Shown here: in pieces, positions 40,749 to 51,467 of the stretch
How the letters are laid out: every line of letters starts with the position of its first letter
How positions within the stretch are numbered: the first letter of the stretch is position 1
Assembly: GCA_964588665.1 (NCBI GenBank)
Contig: CAZPQQ010000017.1
Span: 1-52,346, forward strand
Origin: UBA2160 sp964588665
GTDB lineage: Bacteria; Chloroflexota; Dehalococcoidia; Lucifugimonadales; UBA1123
Reading direction: 5' to 3'
DNA length: 52,346 nucleotides
Notes under the pieces: model-generated
The model's input: only the letters and a program-made list of their open reading frames with translations
What the model was told of the DNA's origin: nothing
The model's database searches: none
Position numbers and translations under genes: made by a program

Positions 40749-41774
40749 ATGAACGGCGTCGTCTTCGTAGGTGACCGAAAGCTCGAGATAAGGCAGTTCG
40801 ACGACCCCAAACCTGCCCGAGGTCAGGTCGTCGTCCGCATGAGGGCGTCCGGCCTGTGCGGCAGCGACCTCAGACCGTATCGGTCGACGCCCGAGGAGTT
40901 GGCGAATCGAGCCAACACCATCTGCGGACACGAACCGTGCGGCGAGGTGGTCGAGACCGGGCACGGCGTCACCGACATATCCGTCGGAGACCGCGTCATG
41001 GTCCACCACTATTCCGGGTGCGGCCAATGCGTCCACTGCGAGACGGGTTGGACGCAGCTTTGCACCGAAGGCTCGACCGTCTACGGTTCCGGCGCGCACG
41101 GGGGCAACGGCGACTACGAGCTCGTCGAGTCTTACATGTGCGTGCCGATGCCCGACGCACTCAGCTTCGAGGAGGGCGCTGCAATCTCGTGCGGGACCGG
41201 GACGGCGTACCAGGCGTTGAAACGGCTCGGCATAACGGGCCTGGACACGCTTGCGGTCTTCGGACAGGGTCCCGTCGGGCTGAGCGCCTCGTTTTACGGC
41301 GCGGTGATGGGCGCCCGTGTCATCGCCGTCGATCCCGTGCCCGAGCGTCGAGAGCTGGCGGCCAAGCTCGGCGCCGCGGAGACCATCGACCCAACAGCGA
41401 CCGATTCAATCGAGGCCGTGCGCGAGCTCACTCGAGGCGTCGGGGCCGACGCGTCGCTGGACGCCACCGGCATCGACGAGGTCCGGCAGAACACCGTGCG
41501 GTCGACGCGCATCTGGGGTCGGGCATGCTTCGTCGGCGAGGGCGGGACCGTGAGTTTGGCACCGACGCCCGACGTCATTCATCGCCAGCTCACCCTCCAC
41601 GGCTCGTGGACCTTCAGCACGCACACGCTCAAGGAGCTTGCGAACTTCACCGTCGACCGCGGCCTGCCTCTGAGCGACCTGATCACGCAACGATTCGCTC
41701 TGGCCGACGCCAAAGAGGCGTTCGAGCTGTTCGACACGGCCACCACCGGCAAACCGGTCTTCGTCTGGGACTGA
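40749..41774 (+). CDS. zinc-dependent dehydrogenase, MDR superfamily (copy 2)
   Basis: 341 residues from the ATG at 40749, which has CGGAG at 40736-40740 and begins MNGVVFVGDRKLEIRQF. Zinc and cofactor motifs: SGLCGSDLRPY, CGHEPCGEVVETGHGV, the four cysteines within GCGQCVHCETGWTQLC, VFGQGPVGLSASFYGAVMGA. Distinct from copy 1 at 6074-7117 (different zinc-loop spacing and insert). The SDR gene just upstream may work on the same substrate. Confidence 0.9.
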   Translation: MNGVVFVGDRKLEIRQFDDPKPARGQVVVRMRASGLCGSDLRPYRSTPEELANRANTICGHEPCGEVVETGHGVTDISVGDRVMVHHYSGCGQCVHCETGWTQLCTEGSTVYGSGAHGGNGDYELVESYMCVPMPDALSFEEGAAISCGTGTAYQALKRLGITGLDTLAVFGQGPVGLSASFYGAVMGARVIAVDPVPERRELAAKLGAAETIDPTATDSIEAVRELTRGVGADASLDATGIDEVRQNTVRSTRIWGRACFVGEGGTVSLAPTPDVIHRQLTLHGSWTFSTHTLKELANFTVDRGLPLSDLITQRFALADAKEAFELFDTATTGKPVFVWD

Positions 41775-41837
41775 TCTCAGGGCGAATGTGACCGGATCGC
41801 GGAGCAGTTCGTGGGATTGGTTTCCCATTGCCTGTGC

Positions 41838-41843
41838 TATAAT
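41838..41843 (+). promoter_or_regulatory. -10 element for the formate-tetrahydrofolate ligase gene
   Basis: Perfect TATAAT, with TTGGTT at 41817-41822 as a possible -35 at a short 15-base spacing. Transcription would begin near 41850, about 45 bases before the start codon. Confidence 0.4.
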
Positions 41844-41896
41844 CGCGCGGACAAATTACGGAAATGTCTGACAGTGTGCCGATCGGAGGACAATCG

Positions 41897-43516
41897 ATGC
41901 GCCCGATTATGGATGTGGCCGAGGAGCTGGGTCTCGATCGCGACGCGGTGATCCCTTACGGAAGATACAAGGCAAAGATCGACCTCAGCGCCATGCGTCC
42001 GAACGGGAAACAGGGCAAGATGGTCGTAATCACGGGAATGACGCCGACCCCCGCCGGCGAAGGCAAGACCACGATTGCCGTCGGCCTCACCCAGGGACTC
42101 GGCAAACTCGGCAAGAAAGTGGTCGCCACACTGCGAGAGCCGTCGCTCGGACCCATTTTCGGCATCAAGGGCGGCGGCACCGGCGGCGGCAAGGCGTTGG
42201 TCGAGCCCAACGACGAGGTCAACATCCACTTCACCGGCGACGCCCACGCGGCCGGCTCGGCTCACAATCTGCTGGCCGCGCTAACCGACAACGTGGCTCA
42301 GCGCGGACGCATCGCCGGGTTTCATCCCGATGGCATAGCCTGGCGCCGCGTCACCGACGTCGAGGACCGCGCGCTCCGCACAGTCGTCACCGGGATCGGC
42401 GGCGCGAACAACGCCCCGGTGCGCGAGACGGGCTTCGACATCGTTGCCGCGTCCGAGATCATGGCGATATTGGCGCTGGCCCGAGATCTGACGGACCTGC
42501 GCGAACGGCTCAGCCGCATCGTGGTGGGATACGCCGGGGACGACCCGGTGACCGCCAACGACGTCAAAGCGGTTGGTTCGATGATGTCTTTGTTGCGATA
42601 TGCGATCCAGCCGAACATCGTGCAGACCACGGAAGGGCAACCCGTCATCGTTCACGCCGGCCCGTTCGGCAACATCGCCCACGGGTGCAGCTCCGTCGTT
42701 GGCGACAGGCTCGCCCTCGGATACGCGGACTACGTGCTGTCCGAGGCTGGCTTCGGTGCGGATTTGGGCTTCGAGAAGTTCATGCACATCAAAGCGCGCT
42801 TCAACGGCCTCGAGCCGAGTGCGGCGGTGTTGGTGGCATCGGTGAGAGCGGTCAAGTATCACGGAGGCGTGCGCCCGCGCGATCTCGACACGCCGGACGT
42901 CGAGGCCGCGCAAAAAGGCGTCGTGAACCTGACTCACCTTATCGGCGTCGTCAAGTCGTTCGGTTTGCCGGTCGTCGTAGCGCTGAACCACTTCCCCACC
43001 GACACGCCCGAGGAGACGGCAATCGTCAAACAGGCAGCCGAGGAAGCGGGGGCCCACTCAGCCGTCGAAAGCCATGTGTTCGAGGAAGGCGGGGACGGCG
43101 CCATCGAGCTCGGCCAAGCGGTGATCGACGCCACGAGCGGAGACAACCCCGAGATCACATACGCCTATGAGATGGACGTTCCAATCCGTGAGAAAGTGTC
43201 GGCGTTGGCGCGGTTGGTGTACAACGCCGACGACGTACGCTGGGCATTGCCCGCACGCAGGCTGCTCCGTGAGTTCGAGGCGCGCGGTTGGGGCGCCCTG
43301 CCTGTGTGCATGGCCAAGACCCACCTGTCGATCTCTCACAGGGCCGCGCTGAAAGGCCGCCCGTCGGACTACACCTTCGACGTGTCGAACGTGAGGGCGT
43401 CGATCGGCGCCGGTTTCATCTACCCCATCGCGGGAAACATGATGACGATGCCAGGCCTGCCGGGCTCGCCTCGAGAACTGGACGTGGACGAGGACGGCGC
43501 CATTCTCGGCCTGTGA
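41897..43516 (+). CDS. fhs: formate-tetrahydrofolate ligase
   Basis: 539 residues from the ATG at 41897, selected because GGAGGA (41885-41890) is properly spaced; an ATG at 41864 lacks a ribosome site. The P-loop TPTPAGEGKTTIAVGL, REPSLGPIFGIKGGGTGGG, NLTHLIGVVKSFGLPVVVALN and the terminal GFIYPIAGNMMTMPGLP are diagnostic. It makes 10-formyl-THF from formate, THF and ATP (or runs in reverse). The formate dehydrogenase genes 1.2 kb downstream on the same strand suggest a C1 role such as CO2 reduction to formyl-THF or formate oxidation. Confidence 0.96.
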   Translation: MRPIMDVAEELGLDRDAVIPYGRYKAKIDLSAMRPNGKQGKMVVITGMTPTPAGEGKTTIAVGLTQGLGKLGKKVVATLREPSLGPIFGIKGGGTGGGKALVEPNDEVNIHFTGDAHAAGSAHNLLAALTDNVAQRGRIAGFHPDGIAWRRVTDVEDRALRTVVTGIGGANNAPVRETGFDIVAASEIMAILALARDLTDLRERLSRIVVGYAGDDPVTANDVKAVGSMMSLLRYAIQPNIVQTTEGQPVIVHAGPFGNIAHGCSSVVGDRLALGYADYVLSEAGFGADLGFEKFMHIKARFNGLEPSAAVLVASVRAVKYHGGVRPRDLDTPDVEAAQKGVVNLTHLIGVVKSFGLPVVVALNHFPTDTPEETAIVKQAAEEAGAHSAVESHVFEEGGDGAIELGQAVIDATSGDNPEITYAYEMDVPIREKVSALARLVYNADDVRWALPARRLLREFEARGWGALPVCMAKTHLSISHRAALKGRPSDYTFDVSNVRASIGAGFIYPIAGNMMTMPGLPGSPRELDVDEDGAILGL

Positions 43517-43615
43517 CGGCCCGTGCAATGAACCGAAGCCGCTTCGGATTTCTGCGCCGCGTCGCGGTCGAATCAGGTGTCGCCGTGCCTGGATTGTGGT
43601 AGTCTGATGACCATC

Positions 43616-44248
43616 ATGAGTACGAGGCAATCGTCGGAAATCACGGGCGTCGTCCTCGCGGGCGGCATGAGCAGGCGATTGGGCCGAAACAAGGCCCTCG
43701 AGCAGGTGGCCGGGCGTCCGCTGATCGCCCGTGTGCTCGACAGCCTCGCCGAAGTGGCGGACCAAGCCGTCGTCGTGTTCGGCGACACCGACCGCTCCGA
43801 CGAGCTCGGCCTCCCGTCATGGGCTCGCGGCGTCGTGGACGTGTTTCCCGGCAAAGGCGCCCTCGGCGGCATCTACTCAGGATTGAACGCGTCCCAGACG
43901 GACTGGTGCATCGTCGTCGCCTGTGACATGCCGTTTCTCAACCTGCGCCTGCTGGACCTGCTTCTGGACCATCGGGACGGATACGACGCGGTGGTCCCGT
44001 ACCTCGACGACCGGCCGGAGCCGACCCACGCGGCGTATTCAAGGTCTTGCCTCCCTCACATCAAGAACAGGCTCGACCTCGACCAACTGAAGATCGCCAG
44101 CTTCTTCGGCGACGTTCGGGTCAACCGGTTTCCGCAAAGCGAGATCGAGGCGATAGATCCCAACCGCCTGAGCTTCTTCAACGTGAACACCCAGGCCGAC
44201 CTAGACAGGGCGCGTTCGCTAGCCGCATCGGAGCGCATCGTCCGATGA
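43616..44248 (+). CDS. mobA: MobA, molybdenum cofactor guanylyltransferase
   Basis: 210 residues. The nucleotide-binding signature GVVLAGGMSRRLGRNKALEQVAGRPLI, ALGGIYSGLNAS and the metal site VVACDMPFL mark the MobA family, which attaches GMP to molybdopterin to form the bis-MGD cofactor. That is exactly what the FdhA subunit encoded downstream needs. No ribosome site is visible; ATG 43607 is an equally possible start, three codons earlier. Confidence 0.9.
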   Translation: MSTRQSSEITGVVLAGGMSRRLGRNKALEQVAGRPLIARVLDSLAEVADQAVVVFGDTDRSDELGLPSWARGVVDVFPGKGALGGIYSGLNASQTDWCIVVACDMPFLNLRLLDLLLDHRDGYDAVVPYLDDRPEPTHAAYSRSCLPHIKNRLDLDQLKIASFFGDVRVNRFPQSEIEAIDPNRLSFFNVNTQADLDRARSLAASERIVR

Positions 44249-44698
44249 TCGGGCTTATCGACAACTCCTGGAGCCAACTAATGGGTGAGAATCTCTTTCG
44301 TGCGGGGTTCTGGTCCCGCCCGCCCGCCCGAAAGGGATTTGGGGAACACCCCAAACCCCTGCGGTGGCTTCGCCCCCTGCACCCCTGTCTTCATACATCA
44401 TGAAAGGTGACTTGGGAGTCCAGAGGAGTGTCCCCTCTGGCAAGGGGACTGGGGGATGTGCCCCCAGCTCCAAAACCTGCGAGGGCGGGTGGGCGGGTAC
44501 AACACCCGTTCCAACTGAGGATGCCGCCAACTCGCCTCAAGGTCAACAGCCTCGTAAGTTGACAGCATTACGGATGCTTCCGGACCAACTCAATCGTGGG
44601 CATGCTTCTGCAAGACGCTTGTCATCAGCGCAGGCGGTCGAGCATCCCGTCCAGGATGTCTACATCGGACCTGAACCGACTTTGACAGGGAGGCTGCA
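44249..44698. repeat. intergenic region with copy A of a ~225-bp structured repeat (44291-44515)
   Basis: 450 bases without a gene. The element begins around TCTCTTTCGTGC and ends around CACCCGTTCCAACT. Complementary GC-rich ends (CCCGCCCGCCCGCCC at ~44314-44328; GGGCGGGTGGGCGGG at ~44483-44497) enclose several smaller hairpins: TTTGGGGAACACCCCAAA, a GTCCCC/GGGGAC pair and CTGGGGG-ATGTG-CCCCCAG. The diverged copy B lies at 38665-38893. Bases 44516-44698 hold only the ribosome site AGGGAGG for the next gene. Confidence 0.7.
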
Positions 44699-45174
44699 GT
44701 GACGACACAACTGGACTTGTCGTCCGTCGACGAGATCGTCGAAAGACACCGCCATCAGGACGACGCCCTCATCACGATGCTCCAGGAGGCTCAGCAGGCA
44801 TATGGATACCTGCCGAAAGAGGTCCTGGTCCGCCTCAGTCGCGATGCCCAGATACCGCTCAACCGGATCTACGGCGTGGCCACCTTCTACTCTCAGTTCC
44901 ACCTGACGCCTCGCGGCAAGAACATCGTCCAGGTCTGTCGAGGAACGGCTTGCCACGTGCGCGGCAGCTCGTTCATCCTGTCCACCTTGGCCGACCACCT
45001 CGGCATCGACGAAGACGGAACGACCGAGGACATGGAGTTCTCACTGGAAACCGTAGCCTGCGTGGGGACGTGCTTTTTGGCGCCCGTCGTGGTCGTCAAC
45101 GCCTCCTTCCACGGCAAACTCGATCCAGTCCAGGCTCGAGAGGTCGTGAAGGGCTACGCGGCCGGTGAGCGAGC

Positions 45175-45178
<4 letters not shown>
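44699..45178 (+). CDS. NuoE-like [2Fe-2S] subunit of NAD-dependent formate dehydrogenase
   Basis: 159 residues, thioredoxin-like ferredoxin of the NuoE/HoxE/FdsG family. The [2Fe-2S] cysteines are in VCRGTACHVRGS and ACVGTCFLAP. The N-terminal helical part (QAYGYLPKEVLVRLSRDAQIPLNRIYGVATFYSQF) is typical. GTG start with AGGGAGG (44687-44693). It passes electrons toward the FMN/NAD site of the next subunit; the stop and the next GTG overlap (GTGA). Confidence 0.93.
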
Positions 45179-47102
<1,924 letters not shown>

Positions 47103-47106
<4 letters not shown>

Positions 47107-49808
47107 GCGAAGTCAAGCTTCAGATCGACGGCCAGGAGGTTCGAGTCCAAGAGGGCACGTCTATCCTGGAAGCGGCCAAGGCTGCCGGCGTCGAGGTCCC
47201 TCACCTTTGCTACCGCGAAGACCTGCCGCCGACGAGCGCCTGCCGCCTGTGCGTCGTCGGCGTCGAGGGCGCGCGAACGCTCACGGCGGCCTGCTCCACT
47301 GATGTCGTGGACAACATGACGGTCGAGACCAACAACGAGCGCACGGCACGCGCGCGCAAACTGGTGATCGAGCTCCTGCTCTCAGACCACGACCCCGAGT
47401 GCCCACACGACGAAGACACGGCGTGCGAGCTCGGGAAATGGGCCCACGAATTCGACGTCGACGGCAGCCGGTACGAAGGCGAGCGCCGCACGTATGAGGC
47501 CGACGACTCGACGCCGTTCTTCGTGCTCGACCACAGCCGGTGCATCCTCTGCGAGCGGTGCATCACAGCGTGCAACGAAGTTCAGCACATAGGCGCGATC
47601 GGGTTGGTCAATCGCGGCTTTTCCACTAAAGTCGCCACACCCTTCGATCTTCCCTTGCTCGAAAGCGCCTGCACGTCGTGCGGCCAATGCTTGTCGGTGT
47701 GCCCTACCGGCGCCATCCGGCTCAAGTCGCCGGTCGACCAGCCAATCCGCACGGTGAACACCACATGCCCGTACTGTGGCGTCGGCTGCGGCATCAAGGT
47801 GAGGGTCGACTCCGAGGACCGCATAGTCGAGGTCCTGGAAGACCCTGAAAACCAGTCCAGCCTCGGCAGACTGTGCGTGAAGGGCCGGTTCGGGTTCGGG
47901 TTCGTCAACCACGAAGACCGGCTGACCCAGCCGTTGATTCGTCGAGACGGCGAGCTGACCCCGGCGTCGTGGGACGAGGCGCTCGACTACGTCGCCGACC
48001 GGCTGGCCGCCTACGACGGGGACTCTTTCGGCACGCTCTGCTCGGCCAAGGCGACCAACGAGGACGGCTACGTCCAGCAGAAGCTGGCGCGGTTGCTGAT
48101 GAAGTCCAACCACGTCGACCACTGCGCCCGCCTGTGCCACTCGTCGTCGGTCGTGGCGATGATGGTCTCCCTCGGCAGCGGCGCCACTAGCAACTCCTAC
48201 GCAGACTACGAGGACGCCGGCTGCCTCATGGTGGTCGGGTCCGATCCCGGCTCGAACCACCCCGTCGTCGGCGCCCGGATCCGCAAGGCCGTGGTCGAAC
48301 GCGGGGCCAAATTGATCGTCGTCAATCCTCGACGGACCGAAATGTGCGACCTAGCCGAGGTCTGGCTGCGGCCGCGACCCGGCACGGACGTTGCGCTCAT
48401 GAACGCCGTCGCCAAAGCCGTCTTGGACGAGGGCCTGGCCGACGAACAGTTCATCGCGGACCGCACGGAAGGTTTCGACGAGTGGCGGGCCGTCATCGAG
48501 GGCTACGCGCCGGAGCGCGCCGAGTCGATCACCGGGGTTCCGGCGGCTGACATCGTCCGCGCGGCGCGCATCTTCGCGGCGCCGCCGTTCAGCGGCTCGT
48601 GCCTGATCTGGGGCATGGGAGTCACCCAGCACACCAACGGCACCGCCAACGCCCACGGGTTGGTGAACCTGGCGCTCGTTGCAGGCCAGCTCGGCAGTCC
48701 GGGCTCGGGCATCTCGCCGCTTCGGGGCCAGAACAACGTCCAGGGATGCTCCGACATCGGCGGACTGCCGAACTTCCTTCCCGGCTATCAGGTCGTTGGC
48801 GAGGACACTGTCGCGACGTTCGAAAAGGCATGGGTCGGCAGCCTGCCGACCAAGCCCGGAATGGCTGTAACGGACATGATCGAGGCCATGCACGACGGGC
48901 GCATGAAAGCAGCTTACGTGGTCGGCGAAAACCCGCTGCTCAGCGAGCCTGACCTCAACCACGCCGAGGAAGCCTTCCGCAATCTGGAATTCCTCGTCGT
49001 GCAGGACCTGTTCCTCCACGAGACAGCCCAGCTCGCCGACGTCGTGTTGCCCGCCGCGTCGTTCGCGGAGAAAGAGGGAACGTTCACCAACTCGGAGCGG
49101 CGGGTCCAGCGCGTGCGGCAGGTCGTACCGCCGGTGGGACAAAGCCGCCCGGACTGGGACATCCTCGCTGATCTGGGCAGGCGGCTCTCCGCGAGGCTCG
49201 GGCTTGGTCTTGAAGACGAGTTCAGCTACGACGGTCCGTCCGAGATCTTCGACGAGATGGCCCGCGTCATGCCGATGGTCGCGGGCATCAGCCATGACCG
49301 CCTCGACCGCGAGGGCGGTATACAGTGGCCCTGCCCGGACGCCGAACACCCCGGCACGCGATACCTGTACGAGTCGGACTTTCCGCGAGGACCGCGGGCG
49401 AAGTTCGTCGCCTTCGAACAGGGGCCGCCCGCTGAGGAGATGCCGTCGGAGCGATTCCCGTTGATCCTCAACACGGGCAGAATCCTCTACCACTGGCACG
49501 GCGGGACGATCACCCGCCGCGCCCCGGCGCTTCTCGAACGCGTGCCCGAGCTCGAAATATCCATCCACCCTGACGACGGCGCCAAATACGGGGTGGCGGA
49601 TGGCGAATGGGTTCGACTGCGGTCTAGGCGAGGCGATCTCGAAGCCCGCGCCAGGCACTCGGACGACCAACGGCCCGGCGAGCTCTTCGTGCCCTTCGTG
49701 AAGCTCCAAGAACACGCTGCCAACTTCCTGACCAACTCGGCGTTGGACCCGGCGTCCCGCATACCCGAGTACAAGGTGTGCGCGGTGCGCTTCGAGAAGA
49801 CCGCTTAG
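47103..49808 (+). CDS. molybdopterin formate dehydrogenase alpha subunit, Cys form
   Basis: 901 residues from the ATG at 47103, which overlaps the previous stop (ATGA). Order: [2Fe-2S] ferredoxin domain (CYREDLPPTSACRLC), a His/Cys cluster region (HDPECPHDEDTACELG), two [4Fe-4S] clusters (CILCERCITACNEVQ, CTSCGQCLSVCPTGAI), the Mo-domain cluster CPYCGVGCGIKVRV (~222), and the bis-MGD domains. The active-site position is Cys345 in DHCARLCHSSSV followed by His, where selenoenzymes have Sec. It oxidises formate or reduces CO2, coupled to NAD(H) through the two preceding subunits. No signal peptide, so cytoplasmic. Confidence 0.94.
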
Positions 49809-49854
49809 TCGCGAGGCGCCGATCCGGCTGCCGCCTGACTGGGCGGAAATCTGG

Positions 49855-49927
49855 CTTGGCCCTGAAGGGCCAGAGCACCGTGGATCGAGTCGCCTACACT
49901 ATTGTGCTCTGGCCGTGTACGGCCAAG
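49855..49927. repeat. 24-bp inverted repeat (hairpin) after the formate dehydrogenase operon
   Basis: The left arm (49855-49878, CTTGGCC...GGCCAGAGCAC) and right arm (49904-49927) pair over 18 of 24 positions with a 25-base loop. Each arm is itself a small palindrome around GGCC. The same unit occurs at 14341-14362. It may act as a transcript end for the operon; there is no T run. Confidence 0.65.
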
Positions 49928-49950
49928 CCTCGCCTACACCCGCGCGACCG

Positions 49951-50475
49951 TCACGGCCGCTCTGACTCGAGGTTGCCCTGCTTCTTGTATCGCTGGGCTT
50001 TGTGGATGTAGATGTCGCAGTAGTACTTGGTCAGCTCGACGTGGCGCTCCTCAATCTCTCCCCTGACGCGTCCGGGGATGCCCACGACGATCGAACGGGC
50101 GGCGATCTCCATGTTGTCCAGGATGACAGAGCCGGAGGCCACGACGGTGTCGTCGCCTATCACGACGCCGTCGTTAAGGGTCGAGCCGTTGCCCAGGAGC
50201 GCCCGGTCGCCGACGGTCTTCGCGTGACAGAGGACCCGGTGTCCAATGACGACGTTGTCTCCGATCACGACATCAGCGTCGCCGTGCACGACGGAGTTGT
50301 CCTGTACGCATGTGTGCTTCCCAATGGTGATCTTCCCCATGTCGGCGCGAACAACGGCGCCGGGCCAGACGCTGGACCCTTCGCCGATCTCGACGTCCCC
50401 GACCACGTACGCGGCTTCGCTTATGAACGCCGTTGGGTGAATCTTGGGCCATATGCCGTCTAGACTTCGAATCAA
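49951..50475 (-). CDS. gamma-carbonic-anhydrase family protein (left-handed beta helix)
   Basis: 174 residues from a TTG at 50475, chosen because AGAGGAG sits 5-6 bases upstream and homology begins there (LIRSLDGIWPKIHPTAFIS). Hexapeptide repeats run through VVGDVEIGEGSSVWPGAVVRADMGKITIG. Zinc-ligand histidines of the gamma-CA/PaaY/YrdA group are seen in NSVVHGD and IGHRVLCHAKTVG. Whether it hydrates CO2 is unknown; many relatives lack measured activity. Convergent with the formate dehydrogenase genes. Confidence 0.85.
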   Translation of the reverse strand: MIRSLDGIWPKIHPTAFISEAAYVVGDVEIGEGSSVWPGAVVRADMGKITIGKHTCVQDNSVVHGDADVVIGDNVVIGHRVLCHAKTVGDRALLGNGSTLNDGVVIGDDTVVASGSVILDNMEIAARSIVVGIPGRVRGEIEERHVELTKYYCDIYIHKAQRYKKQGNLESERP

Positions 50476-50807
50476 GATGACTCCTCTCATGTACAAAAGT
50501 GTATGCAGCCGGCGCATCGACCGGCCGCACACATCGATTGTCAGGCCACAGGGGGTTGGGTTGTCAAGTGGGCATGAACGCGAAAGCGCGTTTCAGGCGT
50601 CGGTGGTAGAATTATCTTCATGCGAATGAGAGCGACAGGAAACGCCCGTGGCCCGACCCGAATGGCAATCGAATTGCGTGTTGGCTGCGAGTCGACGTCG
50701 ACCTTGAGGGTTAACTCGTCCTCGATCGCTGGCTCAATTGAGCTTTCCGACGGAGACCGCCAACGTCACGCACAGGTCCGTCGTCGCGAATCGCCGAGGT
50801 GCACTCG
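50476..50807. other. divergent intergenic region
   Basis: 332 bases. For the minus-strand gene TTGACA (plus-strand 50562-50567) lies 19 bases from GACAAT (50537-50542), a weak promoter. A small palindrome ACGCGAAAGCGCGT lies near 50578. The lipoprotein gene on the plus strand has GAGGTG ahead of its ATG but no clear promoter. No further gene seen. Confidence 0.4.
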
Positions 50808-51467
50808 ATGAACTGGCGCGTGAATCGGCGGCGGCGACGATTCGCCTCGGCAAACATGACGCGTGCATTTGCCGCAGTGCTCGTCGCGCTCGTGGTGACC
50901 CTGGCAGCCTGCTCAGACCCCGAGCCGGAACCCACGCCGGCGCCGGTCCCGACGGCGACCTCATCTCCCCTCCCGACTTCGACCGCGACCCCGGCGCCGA
51001 CCGCCACGCCGGCGCCGCCGACCCCAACGCCGACCCCGGCCGCCACGCCGACGCCCGAACCGACGGCGACGCCCGTGCCCCCTCCGACTTCGACGCCGCA
51101 GATCGCGGCGCTGTTCGAGTACAGCAGGGCCGTCCGGCTCCTCGAGATTCAGGAGTTCGACGACTCGATAGCCGCCTACGGGCTGGTGATCCGCAAGCTG
51201 CCGGAGTTCGCTCGCGCCTACTACGGCCGAGGGCTCGCCTTCTACGGGGACGAGAGGTCGGCGCTGGCGCTAGAGGACTTCGACACGGCGATCGATCTGG
51301 AGCCGGAGCACGGGCCGGCTTATGTGGCCAGGGCTCGCATTTACGTTGACGAGGGCGAGACCGACAAGGCCGTCGCCGACCTGGAGAAGGCCCTGACCGT
51401 GTTCAGTCCTGTCCGAGAGGGCCGTGAGATAGCCGCGACCCAGGCGATGCTCGACTCTATTCGGTAG
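50808..51467 (+). CDS. TPR-repeat lipoprotein
   Basis: 219 residues. A strongly basic n-region (MNWRVNRRRRRF), a hydrophobic segment and lipobox in AVLVALVVTLAACSD give a lipoprotein signal. A ~50-residue Thr/Pro-rich spacer (TPTPTPAATPTPEPTATPVP) follows, then three tetratricopeptide-like repeats (FEYSRAVRLLEIQEFDDSIA; AYYGRGLAFYGDERSALALE; AYVARARIYVDEGETDKAVA). Presumably displayed outside the membrane as a protein-interaction scaffold. ATG 50808 has GAGGTG upstream; ATG 50856 would give a shorter signal but no ribosome site. Its end overlaps the opposing gene by 11 bases. Confidence 0.82.
   Translation: MNWRVNRRRRRFASANMTRAFAAVLVALVVTLAACSDPEPEPTPAPVPTATSSPLPTSTATPAPTATPAPPTPTPTPAATPTPEPTATPVPPPTSTPQIAALFEYSRAVRLLEIQEFDDSIAAYGLVIRKLPEFARAYYGRGLAFYGDERSALALEDFDTAIDLEPEHGPAYVARARIYVDEGETDKAVADLEKALTVFSPVREGREIAATQAMLDSIR

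Noticed and set aside
44255..44530. Minus-strand open frame of ~90 codons, with similar ones at 38452-38933
   Set aside because: These frames lie in the two copies of the structured repeat; their similarity (for example PFGRAGGT/PFGRVGGT) follows from the repeat, and no ribosome site or fold is apparent.
50620..50811. Short plus-strand open frame of 63 codons before the TPR lipoprotein
   Set aside because: No ribosome site, unconserved basic sequence and overlap with the lipoprotein start.
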